64,000 nt of DNA from Auanema rhodensis (taxonomy: Eukaryota; Nematoda; Chromadorea; Rhabditida; Rhabditidae). A program made the position numbers and the translations under genes. Below the pieces are notes generated by a model that was given only the letters and a program-made list of their open reading frames with translations, was not told where the DNA came from and searched no databases. The stretch is taken from the NCBI GenBank assembly GCA_964057225.1, contig OZ059896.1, positions 5,580,001-5,644,000 of the forward strand. The letters run 5' to 3'. Positions 24,219 to 39,307 of this stretch are shown in pieces (position 1 is the stretch's first letter; every line of letters begins with the position of its first letter).

Positions 24219-27200
24219 TGAAAATCGAGGATATAAGTGTGAACTTATATCAGTTGATATCTCGGTGCATTTTTAAGCTAGCGCAAATCTGATAACACAG
24301 ATCTACGCAGCTTAAAAATCCGCATCGAATGCACTAAACTACATTGAGAAAAGCTTAATACAAAAATTAGTTATGATCGTTTGAAAAATGATGCACTAGT
24401 GTATGTTGAGTTTCCATGTACACTCAAAATTGCTTCCAAAAACATTTTGACAAAAATTTTTTCCAAAAATTTCAAAATAATTTAGCAAAAAGTAGATGTT
24501 TTTAGATTCCTTTTTTCAAGGCAAAAACGATGGACAATGTAATTCAACGAAAAAATTAATTCTTCAGGGTGAAAATCGAGGATATAAGTGTGAACTTATA
24601 TCAGTTGATATCTCGGTGCATTTTCAAGCTAGCGCAAATCTGATAGTACAGATCGACGCAGCTTAAAAATCCGCATCGAATGCACTATACTACATTGAGA
24701 AACGCTTAGTACAAAAATTAGTTATGATCGTTTGAAAAATGATGCATTAGTGTATGTTGAGTTTCCATGTACACTCAAAATTGCTTCCAAAAACATTTTG
24801 ACAAAAATTTTTTCGAAAAATTTCAAGATAATTTAGCAAAAAGTAGATGTTTTTAGATTCCTTTTTTCAAGGCAAAAACGATGGACAATGTTATTCAACG
24901 AAAAAATTAATTCTTCAGGGTGAAAATCGAGGATATAGGTGTGAACTTATATCAGTTGATATCTCGGTGCATTTTTAAGCTAGCGCAAATCTGATAACAC
25001 AGATCGACGCAGCTTAAAAATCCGCATCGAATGCACTATATTACATTGAGAAAAGCTAAATACAAAAATTAGTTATGATCGTTTGAAAAATGATGCATTA
25101 GTGTATGTTGAGTTTCCATGTACACTCAAAATTGCTTCCAAAAACATTTTGACAAAAATTTTTTCGAAAAATTTCAAGATAATTTAGCAAAAAGTAGATG
25201 TTTTTAGATTCCTTTTTTCAAGGCAAAAACGATGGACAATGTAATTCAACGAAAAAATTAATTCTTCAGGGTGAAAATCGAGGATATAAGTGTGAACTTA
25301 TATCAGTTGATATCTCGGTGCATTTTCAAGCTAGCGCGAATCTGATAGTACAGATCGACGCAGCTTAAAAATCCGCATCGAATGCACTATACTACATTGA
25401 GAAACGCTTAGTACAAAAATTAGTTATGATCGTTTGAAAAATGATGCATTAGTGTATGTTGAGTTTCCATGTACACTCAAAATTGCTTCCAAAAACATTT
25501 TGACAAAACTTTTTTCGAAAAATTTCAAAATAATTTAGCAAAAAGTAGATGTTTCTAGATTTCTTTTTTCAAGGCAAAAACGATGGACAATGTTATTCAA
25601 CGAAAAAATTAATTCTTCAGGGTGAAAATCGAGGATATAAGTGTGAACTTATATCAGTTGATATCTCGGTGCATTTTTAAGCTAGCGCAAATCTGATAAC
25701 ACAGATCTACGCAGCTTAAAAATCCGCATCGAATGCACTAAACTACATTGAGAAAAGCTTAATACAAAAATTAGTTATGATCGTTTGAAAAATGATGCAC
25801 TAGTGTATGTTGAGTTTCCATGTACACTCAAAATTGCTTCCAAAAACATTTTGACAAAAATTTTTTCCAAAAATTTCAAAATAATTTAGCAAAAAGTAGA
25901 TGTTTTTAGATTCCTTTTTTCAAGGCAAAAACGATGGACAATGTTATTCAACGAAAAAATTAATTCTTCAGGGTGAAAATCGAGGATATAAGTGTGAACT
26001 TATATCAGTTGATATCTCGGTGCATTTTCAAGCTAGCGCAAATCTGATAGTACAGATCGACGCAGCTTAAAAATCCGCATCGAATGCACTATACTACATT
26101 GAGAAACGCTTAATACAAAAATTAGTTATGATCGTTTGAAAAATGATGCACTAGTGTATGTTGAGTTTCCATGTACACTCAAAATTGCTTCCAAAAACAT
26201 TTTGACAAAAATTTTTTCGAAAAATTTCAAGATAATTTAGCAAAAAGTAGATGTTTTTAGATTCCTTTTTTCAAGGCAAAAACGATGGACAATGTTATTC
26301 AACGAAAAAATTAATTCTTCAGGGTGAAAATCGAGGATATAAGTGTGAACTTATATCAGTTGATATCTCGGTGCATTTTCAAGCTAGCGCAAATCTGATA
26401 GTACAGATCGACGCAGCTTAAAAATCCGCATCGAATGCACTATACTACATTGAGAAACGCTTAATACAAAAATTAGTCATGATCGTTTGAAAAATGATGC
26501 ATTAGTGTATGTTGAGTTTCCATGTACACTCAAAATTGCTTCCAAAAACATTTTGACAAAAATTTTTTCGAAAAATTTCAAGATAATTTAGCAAAAAGTA
26601 GATGTTTTTAGATTCCTTTTTTCAAGGCAAAAACGATGGACAATGTTATTCAACGAAAAAATTAATTCTTCAGGGTGAAAATCGAGGATATAAGTGTGAA
26701 CTTATATCAGTTGATATCTCGGTGCATTTTCAAGCTAGCGCAAATCTGATAGTACAGATCGACGCAGCTTAAAAATCCGCATCGAATGCACTATACTACA
26801 TTGAGAAACGCTTAATACAAAAATTAGTCATGATCGTTTGAAAAATGATGCATTAGTGTATGTTGAGTTTCCATGTACACTCAAAATTGCTTCCAAAAAC
26901 ATTTTGACAAAAATTTTTTCGAAAAATTTCAAGATAATTTAGCAAAAAGTAGATGTTTTTAGATTCCTTTTTTCAAGGCAAAAACGATGGACAATGTTAT
27001 TCAACGAAAAAATTAATTCTTCAGGGTGAAAATCGAGGATATAGGTGTGAACTTATATCAGTTGATATCTCGGTGCATTTTTAAGCTAGCGCAAATCTGA
27101 TAACACAGATCTACGCAGCTTAAAAATCCGCATCGAATGCACTAAACTACATTGAGAAAAGCTTAGTACAAAAATTAGTTATGATCGTTTGAAAAATGAT

Positions 27201-30200
27201 GCATTAGTGTATGTTGAGTTTCCATGTACACTCAAAATTGCTTCCAAAAACATTTTGACAAAACTTTTTTCGAAAAATTTCAAAATAATTTAGCAAAAAG
27301 TAGATGTTTTTAGATTCCTTTTTTCAAGGCAAAAACGATGGACAATGTTATTCAACGAAAAAATTAATTCTTCAGGGTGAAAATCGAGGATATAGGTGTG
27401 AACTTATATCAGTTGATATCTCGGTGCATTTTCAAGCTAGCGCAAATCTGATAGTACAGATCGACGCAGCTTAAAAATCCGCATCGAATGCACTATACTA
27501 CATTGAGAAACGCTTAATACAAAAATTAGTTATGATCGTTTGAAAAATGATGCATTAGTGTATGTTGAGTTTCCTTGTACACACAAAATTGCTTCCAAAA
27601 ACATTTTGACAAAAATTTTTTCGAAAAATTTCAAGATAATTTAGCAAAAAGTAGATGTTTTTAGATTCCTTTTTTCAAGGCAAAAACGATGGACAATGTT
27701 ATTCAACGAAAAAATTAATTCTTCAGGGTGAAAATCGAGGATATAAGTGTGAACTTATATCAGTTGATATCTCGGTGCATTTTTAAGCTAGCGCAAATCT
27801 GATAACACAGATCTACGCAGCTTAAAAATCCGCATCGAATGCACTATACTACATTGAGAAACGCTTAATACAAAAATTAGTTATGATCGTTTGAAAAATG
27901 ATGCACTAGTGTATGTTGAGTTTCCATGTACACTCAAAATTGCTTCCAAAAACATTTTGACAAAAATTTTTTCGAAAAATTTCAAGATAATTTAGCAAAA
28001 AGTAGATGTTTTTAGATTCCTTTTTTCAAGGCAAAAACGATGGACAATGTTATTCAACGAAAAAATTAATTCTTCAGGGTGAAAATCGAGGATATAAGTG
28101 TGAACTTATATCAGTTGATATCTCGGTGCATTTTCAAGCTAGCGCAAATCTGATAGTACAGATCGACGCAGCTTAAAAATCCGCATCGAATGCACTATAC
28201 TACATTGAGAAACGCTTAATACAAAAATTAGTCATGATCGTTTGAAAAATGATGCATTAGTGTATGTTGAGTTTCCATGTACACTCAAAATTGCTTCCAA
28301 AAACATTTTGACAAAAATTTTTTCGAAAAATTTCAAGATAATTTAGCAAAAAGTAGATGTTTTTAGATTCCTTTTTTCAAGGCAAAAACGATGGACAATG
28401 TTATTCAACGAAAAAATTAATTCTTCAGGGTGAAAATCGAGGATATAAGTGTGAACTTATATCAGTTGATATCTCGGTGCATTTTTAAGCTAGCGCAAAT
28501 CTGATAACACAGATCTACGCAGCTTAAAAATCCGCATCGAATGCACTAAACTACATTGAGAAAAGCTTAATACAAAAATTAGTTATGATCGTTTGAAAAA
28601 TGATGCACTAGTGTATGTTGAGTTTCCATGTACACTCAAAATTGCTTCCAAAAACATTTTGACAAAAATTTTTTCCAAAAATTTCAAAATAATTTAGCAA
28701 AAAGTAGATGTTTTTAGATTGCTTTTTTCAAGGCAAAAACGATGGACAATGTAATTCAACGAAAAAATTAATTCTTCAGGGTGAAAATCGAGGATATAAG
28801 TGTGAACTTATATCAGTTGATATCTCGGTGCATTTTCAAGCTAGCGCAAATCTGATAGTACAGATCGACGCAGCTTAAAAATCCGCATCGAATGCACTAT
28901 ACTACATTGAGAAACGCTTAATACAAAAATTAGTCATGATCGTTTGAAAAATGATGCATTAGTGTATGTTGAGTTTCCATGTACACTCAAAATTGCTTCC
29001 AAAAACATTTTGACAAAAATTTTTTCGAAAAATTTCAAGATAATTTAGCAAAAAGTAGATGTTTTTAGATTCCTTTTTTCAAGGCAAAAACGATGGACAA
29101 TGTTATTCAACGAAAAAATTAATTCTTCAGGGTGAAAATCGAGGATATAGGTGTGAACTTATATCAGTTGATATCTCGGTGCATTTTTAAGCTAGCGCAA
29201 ATCTGATAACACAGATCTACGCAGCTTAAAAATCCGCATCGAATGCACTAAACTACATTGAGAAAAGCTTAGTACAAAAATTAGTTATGATCGTTTGAAA
29301 AATGATGCATTAGTGTATGTTGAGTTTCCATGTACACTCAAAATTGCTTCCAAAAACATTTTGACAAAACTTTTTTCGAAAAATTTCAAAATAATTTAGC
29401 AAAAAGTAGATGTTTCTAGATTTCTTTTTTCAAGGCAAAAACGATGGACAATGTTATTCAACGAAAAAATTAATTCTTCAGGGTGAAAATCGAGGATATA
29501 AGTGTGAACTTATATCAGTTGATATCTCGGTGCATTTTTAAGCTAGCGCAAATCTGATAACACAGATCTACGCAGCTTAAAAATCCGCATCGAATGCACT
29601 AAACTACATTGACAAAAGCTTAATACAAAAATTAGTTATGATCGTTTGAAAAATGATGCATTAGTGTATGTTGAGTTTCCATGTACACTCAAAATTGCTT
29701 CCAAAAACATTTTGACAAAACTTTTTTCGAAAAATTTCAAAATAATTTAGCAAAAAGTAGATGTTTTTAGATTCCTTTTTTCAAGGCAAAAACGATGGAC
29801 AATGTTATTCAACGAAAAAATTAATTCTTCAGGGTGAAAATCGAGGATATAGGTGTGAACTTATATCAGTTGATATCTCGGTGCATTTTCAAGCTAGCGC
29901 AAATCTGATAGTACAGATCGACGCAGCTTAAAAATCCGCATCGAATGCACTATACTACATTGAGAAACGCTTAATACAAAAATTAGTTATGATCGTTTGA
30001 AAAATGATGCATTAGTGTATGTTGAGTTTCCTTGTACACACAAAATTGCTTCCAAAAACATTTTGACAAAAATTTTTTCGAAAAATTTCAAGATAATTTA
30101 GCAAAAAGTAGATGTTTTTAGATTCCTTTTTTCAAGGCAAAAACGATGGACAATGTTATTCAACGAAAAAATTAATTCTTCAGGGTGAAAATCGAGGATA

Positions 30201-31940
30201 TAAGTGTGAACTTATATCAGTTGATATCTCGGTGCATTTTTAAGCTAGCGCAAATCTGATAACACAGATCTACGCAGCTTAAAAATCCGCATCGAATGCA
30301 CTATACTACATGGAGAAACGCTCAATACAAAAATTAGTTATGATCGTTTGAAAAATGATGCACTAGTGTATGTTGAGTTTCCATGTACACTCAAAATTGC
30401 TTCCAAAAACATTTTGACAAAAATTTTTTCCAAAAATTTCAGAATAATTTAGCAAAAAGTAGATGTTTTTAGATTGCTTTTTTCAAGGCAAAAACGATGG
30501 ACAATGTAATTCAACGAAAAAATTAATTCTTCAGGGTGAAAATCGAGGATATAAGTGTGAACTTATATCAGTTGATATCTCGGTGCATTTTCAAGCTAGC
30601 GCAAATCTGATAGTACAGATCGACGCAGCTTAAAAATCCGCATCGAATGCACTATACTACATTGAGAAACGCTTAGTACAAAAATTAGTTATGATCGTTT
30701 GAAAAATGATGCATTAGTGTATGTTGAGTTTCCATGTACACTCAAAATTGCTTCCAAAAACATTTTGACAAAACTTTTTTCGAAAAATTTCAAAATAATT
30801 TTGCAAAAAGTAGATGTTTCTAGATTTCTTTTTTCAAGGCAAAAACGATGGACAATGTTATTCAACGAAAAAATTAATTCTTCAGGGTGAAAATCGAGGA
30901 TATAAGTGTGAACTTATATCAGTTGATATCTCGGTGCATTTTTAAGCTAGCGCAAATCTGATAACACAGATCTACGCAGCTTAAAAATCCGCATCGAATG
31001 CACTAAACTACATTGAGAAAAGCTTAATACAAAAATTAGTTATGATCGTTTGAAAAATGATGCACTAGTGTATGTTGAGTTTCCATGTACACTCAAAATT
31101 GCTTCCAAAAACATTTTGACAAAAATTTTTTCCAAAAATTTCAAAATAATTTAGCAAAAAGTAGATGTTTTTAGATTCCTTTTTTCAAGGCAAAAACGAT
31201 GGACAATGTTATTCAACGAAAAAATTAATTCTTCAGGGTGAAAATCGAGGATATAAGTGTGAACTTATATCAGTTGATATCTCGGTGCATTTTCAAGCTA
31301 GCGCAAATCTGATAGTACAGATCGACGCAGCTTAAAAATCCGCATCGAATGCACTATACTACATTGAGAAACGCTTAATACAAAAATTAGTCATGATCGT
31401 TTGAAAAATGATGCATTAGTGTATGTTGAGTTTCCATGTACACTCAAAATTGCTTCCAAAAACATTTTGACAAAACTTTTTTCGAAAAATTTCAAAATAA
31501 TTTAGCAAAAAGTAGATGTTTTTAGATTCCTTTTTTCAAGGCAAAAACGATGGACAATGTTATTCAACGAAAAAATTAATTCTTCAGGGTGAAAATCGAG
31601 GATATAGGTGTGAACTTATATCAGTTGATATCTCGGTGCATTTTCAAGCTAGCGCAAATCTGATAGTACAGATCGACGCAGCTTAAAAATCCGCATCGAA
31701 TGCACTATACTACATTGAGAAACGCTTAATACAAAAATTAGTTATGATCGTTTGAAAAATGATGCATTAGTGTATGTTGAGTTTCCTTGTACACACAAAA
31801 TTGCTTCCAAAAACATTTTGACAAAAATTTTTTCGAAAAATTTCAAGATAATTTAGCAAAAAGTAGATGTTTTTAGATTCCTTTTTTCAAGGCAAAAACG
31901 ATGGACAATGTTATTCAACGAAAAAATTAATTCTTCAGGG
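24219..31940 (+). repeat. Domain III mosaic stretch with recurring monomer lineages
   Basis: Twenty-two monomers without one clean higher-order period. Recurrent lineages include CCTTGTACACACAAA (27378, 29835, 31590), TAGTCATG with TTTCAAGATAA (26325, 26676, 28080, 28782; TAGTCATG alone in 31239), and the ordered pair CGCTTAG/GTTTCTAG/GATTTC followed by GCACTAG/TTCCAAAAA (25272-25623 and 30537-30888). Monomers 26325 and 26676 look identical. Monomer 30537 has AATTTTGCAAA in place of AATTTAGCAAA, which opens the 63-codon chance frame. Confidence 0.75.
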
Positions 31941-33344
31941 TGAAAATCGAGGATATAGGTGTGAACTTATATCAGTTGATATCTCGGTGCATTTTTAAGC
32001 TAGCGCAAATCTGATAACATAGATCTACGCAGCTTAAAAATCCGCATCGAATGCACTAAACTACATTGAGAAAAGCTTAATACAAAAATTAGTTATGATC
32101 GTTTGAAAAATGATGCATTAGTGTATGTTCAGTTTCCATGTACACTCAAAATTGCTTCCAAAAACATTTTGACAAAACTTTTTTCGAAAAATTTCAAAAT
32201 AATTTAGCAAAAAGTAGATGTTTTTAGATTCCTTTTTTCAAGGCAAAAACGATGGACAATGTTATTCAACGAAAAAATTAATTCTTCAGGGTGAAAATCG
32301 AGGATATAAGTGTGAACTTATATCAGTTGATATCTCGGTGCATTTTTAAGCTAGCGCAAATCTGATAACACAGATCTACGCAGCTTAAAAATCCGCATCG
32401 AATGCACTATACTACATGGAGAAACGCTCAATACAAAAATTAGTTATGATCGTTTGAAAAATGATGCACTAGTGTATGTTGAGTTTCCATGTACACTCAA
32501 AATTGCTTCCAAAAACATTTTGACAAAAATTTTTTCCAAAAATTTCAGAATAATTTAGCAAAAAGTAGATGTTTTTAGATTGCTTTTTTCAAGGCAAAAA
32601 CGATGGACAATGTAATTCAACGAAAAAATTAATTCTTCAGGGTGAAAATCGAGGATATAAGTGTGAACTTATATCAGTTGATATCTCGGTGCATTTTTAA
32701 GCTAGCGCAAATCTGATAACATAGATCTACGCAGCTTAAAAATCCGCATCGAATGCACTAAACTACATTGAGAAAAGCTTAATACAAAAATTAGTTATGA
32801 TCGTTTGAAAAATGATGCATTAGTGTATGTTCAGTTTCCATGTACACTCAAAATTGCTTCCAAAAACATTTTGACAAAACTTTTTTCGAAAAATTTCAAA
32901 ATAATTTAGCAAAAAGTAGATGTTTTTAGATTCCTTTTTTCAAGGCAAAAACGATGGACAATGTTATTCAACGAAAAAATTAATTCTTCAGGGTGAAAAT
33001 CGAGGATATAAGTGTGAACTTATATCAGTTGATATCTCGGTGCATTTTTAAGCTAGCGCAAATCTGATAACACAGATCTACGCAGCCTAAAAATACGCAT
33101 CGAATGCACTATACTACATGGAGAAACGCTCAATACAAAAATTAGTTATGATCGTTTGAAAAATGATGCACTAGTGTATGTTGAGTTTCCATGTACACTC
33201 AAAATTGCTTCCAAAAACATTTTGACAAAAATTTTTTCCAAAAATTTCAAAATAATTTAGCAAAAAGTAGATGTTTTTAGATTGCTTTTTTCAAGGAAAA
33301 AACGATGGACAATGTAATTCAACGAAAAAATTAATTCTTCAGGG
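31941..33344 (+). repeat. 702-bp dimer, two tandem copies
   Basis: Monomers 31941 and 32643 share two private changes, ATAACATAG for ATAACACAG and GTTCAGTTTCC for GTTGAGTTTCC. Each is followed by a CATGGAGAAACGCTC/GATTGC/TGTAATT monomer (32292, 32994). The second partner carries GCAGCCTAAAAATACGC and an extra private AAGGAAAAAAC, so the dimers are not identical. Confidence 0.8.
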
Positions 33345-35099
33345 TGAAAATCGAGGATATAAGTGTGAACTTATATCAGTTGATATCTCGGTGCATTTTC
33401 AAGCTAGCGCAAATCTGATAGTACAGATCGACGCAGCTTAAAAATCCGCATCGAATGCACTAATCTACATTGAGAAAAGCTTAATACAAAAATTAGTTAT
33501 GATCGTTTGAAAAATGATGCATTAGTGTATGTTGAGTTTCCATGTACACTCAAAATTGCTTCCAAAAACATTTTGACAAAACTTTTTTCGAAAAATTTCA
33601 AAATAATTTAGCAAAAAGTAGATGTTTTTAGATTCCTTTTTTCAAGGCAAAAACGATGGACAATGTTATTCAACGAAAAAATTAATTCTTCAGGGTGAAA
33701 ATCGAGGATATAGGTGTGAACTTATATCAGTTGATATCTCGGTGCATTTTCAAGCTAGCGCAAATCTGATAGTACAGATCGACGCAGCTTAAAAATCCGC
33801 ATCGAATGCACTATACTACATTGAGAAACGCTTAATACAAAAATTAGTTATGATCGTTTGAAAAATGATGCATTAGTGTATGTTGAGTTTCCATGTACAC
33901 TCAAAATTGCTTCCAAAAACATTTTGACAAAACTTTTTTCGAAAAATTTCAAAATAATTTAGCAAAAAGTAGATGTTTTTAGATTCCTTTTTTCAAGGCA
34001 AAAACGATGGACAATGTTATTCAACGAAAAAATTAATTCTTCAGGGTGAAAATCGAGGATATAGGTGTGAACTTATATCAGTTGATATCTCGGTGCATTT
34101 TCAAGCTAGCGCAAATCTGATAGTACAGATCGACGCAGCTTAAAAATCCGCATCGAATGCACTATACTACATTGAGAAACGCTTAATACAAAAATTAGTT
34201 ATGATCGTTTGAAAAATGATGCATTAGTGTATGTTGAGTTTCCATGTACACTCAAAATTGCTTCCAAAAACATTTTGACAAAACTTTTTTCGAAAAATTT
34301 CAAAATAATTTAGCAAAAAGTAGATGTTTCTAGATTTCTTTTTTCAAGGCAAAAACGATGGACAATGTTATTCAACGAAAAAATTAATTCTTCAGGGTGA
34401 AAATCGAGGATATAAGTGTGAACTTATATCAGTTGATATCTCGGTGCATTTTTAAGCTAGCGCAAATCTGATAGTACAGATCGACGCAGCTTAAAAATCC
34501 GCATCGAATGCACTATACTACATTGAGAAACGCTTAATACAAAAATTAGTTATGATCGTTTGAAAAATGATGCATTAGTGTATGTTGAGTTTCCATGTAC
34601 ACTCAAAATTGCTTCCAAAAACATTTTGACAAAACTTTTTTCGAAAAATTTCAAAATAATTTAGCAAAAAGTAGATGTTTTTAGATTCCTTTTTTCAAGG
34701 CAAAAACGATGGACAATGTTATTCAACGAAAAAATTAATTCTTCAGGGTGAAAATCGAGGATATAGGTGTGAACTTATATCAGTTGATATCTCGGTGCAT
34801 TTTCAAGCTAGCGCAAATCTGATAGTACAGATCGACGCAGCTTAAAAATCCGCATCGAATGCACTATACTACATTGAGAAACGCTTAATACAAAAATTAG
34901 TTATGATCGTTTGAAAAATGATGCATTAGTGTATGTTGAGTTTCCATGTACACTCAAAATTGCTTCCAAAAACATTTTGACAAAAATTTTTTCGAAAAAT
35001 TTCAAGATAATTTAGCAAAAAGTAGATGTTTTTAGATTCCTTTTTTTAAGGCAAAAACGATGGACAATGTTATTCAACGAAAAAATTAATTCTTCAGGG
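33345..35099 (+). repeat. Run of five closely similar GTAC-family monomers
   Basis: Five consecutive monomers (33345, 33696, 34047, 34398, 34749) all carry ATAGTACAGATCGAC. The usual alternation with ATAACACAG monomers is missing here. Monomer 34398 is unusual in combining TTTTTAAGC with ATAGTACAG. Monomer 34749 has TTTTTTTAAGGC at the end of its T-run, a C-to-T change also present in the next monomer (35100). Confidence 0.7.
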
Positions 35100-36150
35100 T
35101 GAAAATCGAGGATATAAGTGTGAACTTATATCAGTTGATATCTCGGTGCATTTTTAAGCTAGCGCAAATCTGATAACACAGATCTACGCAGCTTAAAAAT
35201 CCGCATCGAATGCACTATACTACATGGAGAAACGCTCAATACAAAAATTAGTTATGATCGTTTGAAAAATGATGCACTAGTGTATGTTAGTTTCCATGTA
35301 CACTCAAAATTGCTTCCAAAAACATTTTGACAAAAATTTTTTCCAAAAATTTCAAAATAATTTAGCAAAAAGTAGATGTTTTTAGATTGCTTTTTTTAAG
35401 GCAAAAACGATGGACAATGTAATTCAACGAAAAAATTAATTCTTCAGGGTGAAAATCGAGGATATAAGTGTGAACTTATATCAGTTGATATCTCGGTGCA
35501 TTTTCAAGCTAGCGCAAATCTGATAGTACAGATCGACGCAGCTTAAAAATCCGCATCGAATGCACTATACTACATTGAGAAACGCTTAATACAAAAATTA
35601 GTTATGATCGTTTGAAAAATGATGCATTAGTGTATGTTGAGTTTCCATGTACACTCAAAATTGCTTCCAAAAACATTTTGACAAAAATTTTTTCGAAAAA
35701 TTTCAAGATAATTTAGCAAAAAGTAGATGTTTTTAGATTCCTTTTTTCAAGGCAAAAACGATGGACAATGTTATTCAACGAAAAAATTAATTCTTCAGGG
35801 TGAAAATCGAGGATATAAGTGTGAACTTATATCAGTTGATATCTCGGTGCATTTTTAAGCTAGCGCAAATCTGATAACACAGATCTACGCAGCTTAAAAA
35901 TCCGCATCGAATGCACTATACTACATGGAGAAACGCTCAATACAAAAATTAGTTATGATCGTTTGAAAAATGATGCACTAGTGTATGTTAGTTTCCATGT
36001 ACACTCAAAATTGCTTCCAAAAACATTTTGACAAAAATTTTTTCCAAAAATTTCAAAATAATTTAGCAAAAAGTAGATGTTTTTAGATTGCTTTTTTCAA
36101 GGCAAAAACGATGGACAATGTAATTCAACGAAAAAATTAATTCTTCAGGG

Positions 36151-37905
36151 TGAAAATCGAGGATATAAGTGTGAACTTATATCAGTTGATATCTCGGTGC
36201 ATTTTCAAGCTAGCGCAAATCTGATAGTACAGATCGACGCAGCTTAAAAATCCGCATCGAATGCACTATACTACATTGAGAAACGCTTAGTACAAAAATT
36301 AGTTATGATCGTTTGAAAAATGATGCATTAGTGTATGTTGAGTTTCCATGTACACTCAAAATTGCTTCCAAAAACATTTTGACAAAACTTTTTTCGAAAA
36401 ATTTCAAAATAATTTAGCAAAAAGTAGATGTTTCTAGATTTCTTTTTTCAAGGCAAAAACGATGGACAATGTTATTCAACGAAAAAATTAATTCTTCAGG
36501 GTGAAAATCGAGGATATAAGTGTGAACTTATATCAGTTGATATCTCGGTGCATTTTTAAGCTAGCGCAAATCTGATAACACAGATCTACGCAGCTTAAAA
36601 ATCCGCATCGAATGCACTAAACTACATTGAGAAAAGCTTAATACAAAAATTAGTTATGATCGTTTGAAAAATGATGCACTAGTGTATGTTGAGTTTCCAT
36701 GTACACTCAAAATTGCTTCCAAAAACATTTTGACAAAAATTTTTTCCAAAAATTTCAAAATAATTTAGCAAAAAGTAGATGTTTTTAGATTCCTTTTTTC
36801 AAGGCAAAAACGATGGACAATGTTATTCAACGAAAAAATTAATTCTTCAGGGTGAAAATCGAGGATATAAGTGTGAACTTATATCAGTTGATATCTCGGT
36901 GCATTTTCAAGTTAGCGCAAATCTTATAGTACAGATCGACGCAGCTTAAAAATCCGCATCGAATGCACTATACTACATTGAGAAACGCTTAATACAAAAA
37001 TTAGTTATGATCGTTTGAAAAATGATGCATTAGTGTATGTTGAGTTTCCATGTACACTCAAAATTGCTTCCAAAAACATTTTGACAAAAATTTTTTCGAA
37101 AAATTTCAAGATAATTTAGCAAAAAGTAGATGTTTTTAGATTCCTTTTTTCAAGGCAAAAACGATGGACAATGTTATTCAACGAAAAAATTAATTCTTCA
37201 GGGTGAAAATCGAGGATATAGGTGTGAACTTATATCAGTTGATATCTCGGTGCATTTTTAAGCTAGCGCAAATCTGATAACACAGATCTACGCAGCTTAA
37301 AAATCCGCATCGAATGCACTAAACTACATTGAGAAAAGCTTAATACAAAAATTAGTTATGATCGTTTGAAAAATGATGCATTAGTGTATGTTGAGTTTCC
37401 ATGTACACTCAAAATTGCTTCCAAAAACATTTTGACAAAACTTTTTTCGAAAAATTTCAAAATAATTTAGCAAAAAGTAGATGTTTTTAGATTCCTTTTT
37501 TCAAGGCAAAAACGATGGACAATGTTATTCAACGAAAAAATTAATTCTTCAGGGTGAAAATCGAGGATATAAGTGTGAACTTATATCAGTTGATATCTCG
37601 GTGCATTTTTAAGCTAGCGCAAATCTGATAACACAGATCTACGCAGCCTAAAAATACGCATCGAATGCACTATACTACATGGAGAAACGCTCAATACAAA
37701 AATTAGTTATGATCGTTTGAAAAATGATGCATTAGTGTATGTTGAGTTTCCATGTACACTCAAAATTGCTTCCAAAAACATTTTGACAAAAATTTTTTCG
37801 AAAAATTTCAAGATAATTTAGCAAAAAGTAGATGTTTTTAGATTCCTTTTTTCAAGGCAAAAACGATGGACAATGTTATTCAACGAAAAAATTAATTCTT
37901 CAGGG
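36151..37905 (+). repeat. Five-monomer module, copy 1 of 4
   Basis: Ordered lineages: (1) CGCTTAGTAC, CAAAACTTT, GTTTCTAG, GATTTC; (2) ACTAAAC, GCACTAG, TTCCAAAAA; (3) CAAGTTAGC, which removes the GCTAGC site, with ATAGTACAG; (4) ATATAGGTG, ACTAAAC, CAAAACTTT; (5) GCAGCCTAAAAATACGC with CATGGAG. In this copy the fifth monomer switches to GCATTAG/TTTCAAGATAA in its right half, and the third has ATCTTATAG. The following copies start 13, 39 and 52 monomers later. Confidence 0.8.
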
Positions 37906-38957
37906 TGAAAATCGAGGATATAGGTGTGAACTTATATCAGTTGATATCTCGGTGCATTTTTAAGCTAGCGCAAATCTGATAACACAGATCTACGCAGCTT
38001 AAAAATCCGCATCGAATGCACTAAACTACATTGAGAAAAGCTTAATACAAAAATTAGTTATGATCGTTTGAAAAATGATGCATTAGTGTATGTTGAGTTT
38101 CCATGTACACTCAAAATTGCTTCCAAAAACATTTTGACAAAACTTTTTTCGAAAAATTTCAAAATAATTTAGCAAAAAGTAGATGTTTTTAGATTCCTTT
38201 TTTCAAGGCAAAAACGATGGACAATGTTATTCAACGAAAAAATTAATTCTTCAGGGTGAAAATCGAGGATATAAGTGTGAACTTATATCAGTTGATATCT
38301 CGGTGCATTTTTAAGCTAGCGCAAATCTGATAACACAGATCTACGCAGCCTAAAAATACGCATCGAATGCACTATACTACATGGAGAAACGCTCAATACA
38401 AAAATTAGTTATGATCGTTTGAAAAATGATGCACTAGTGTATGTTGAGTTTCCATGTACACTCAAAATTGCTTCCAAAAACATTTTGACAAAAATTTTTT
38501 CGAAAAATTTCAAGATAATTTAGCAAAAAGTAGATGTTTTTAGATTCCTTTTTTCAAGGCAAAAACGATGGACAATGTTATTCAACGAAAAAATTAATTC
38601 TTCAGGGTGAAAATCGAGGATATAAGTGTGAACTTATATCAGTTGATATCTCGGTGCATTTTTAAGCTAGCGCAAATCTGATAACACAGATCTACGCAGC
38701 TTAAAAATCCGCATCGAATGCACTATACTACATGGAGAAACGCTCAATACAAAAATTAGTTATGATCGTTTGAAAAATGATGCACTAGTGTATGTTAGTT
38801 TCCATGTACACTCAAAATTGCTTCCAAAAACATTTTGACAAAAATTTTTTCCAAAAATTTCAAAATAATTTAGCAAAAAGTAGATGTTTTTAGATTGCTT
38901 TTTTCAAGGCAAAAACGATGGACAATGTAATTCAACGAAAAAATTAATTCTTCAGGG

Positions 38958-39307
38958 TGAAAATCGAGGATATAAGTGTGAACTTATATCAGTTGATATC
39001 TCGGTGCATTTTCAAGCTAGCGCAAATCTGATAGTACAGATCGACGCAGCTTAAAAATCCGCATCGAATGCACTATACTACATTGAGAAACGCTTAGTAC
39101 AAAAATTAGTTATGATCGTTTGAAAAATGATGCATTAGTGTATGTTAGTTTCCATGTACACTCAAAATTGCTTCCAAAAACATTTTGACAAAAATTTTTT
39201 CCAAAAATTTCAAAATAATTTAGCAAAAAGTAGATGTTTTTAGATTGCTTTTTTCAAGGCAAAAACGATGGACAATGTAATTCAACGAAAAAATTAATTC
39301 TTCAGGG
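38958..39307 (+). repeat. Hybrid monomer with breakpoint at 39135-39146
   Basis: The left half (TTTTCAAGC, ATAGTACAG, CGCTTAG, GCATTAG) matches the lineage of 36151 and 40711. The right half (GTTAGTTTCC deletion, TTCCAAAAA, GATTGC, TGTAATT) matches the neighbouring lineage 38608. The switch lies between the T of GCATTAG at 39135 and the deletion at 39146/39147. The immediate upstream neighbour is the donor type, as expected for a crossover or conversion between adjacent copies. Confidence 0.8.

Noticed and set aside
3675-30890. 63-codon frames at 3675-3866, 4026-4217, 6132-6323 and 30699-30890
   Set aside because: They begin with TTG, not ATG. They exist only because TTTAGCAAA changed to TTTACCAAA or TTTTGCAAA in those monomers, and the rest of the array has the stop.
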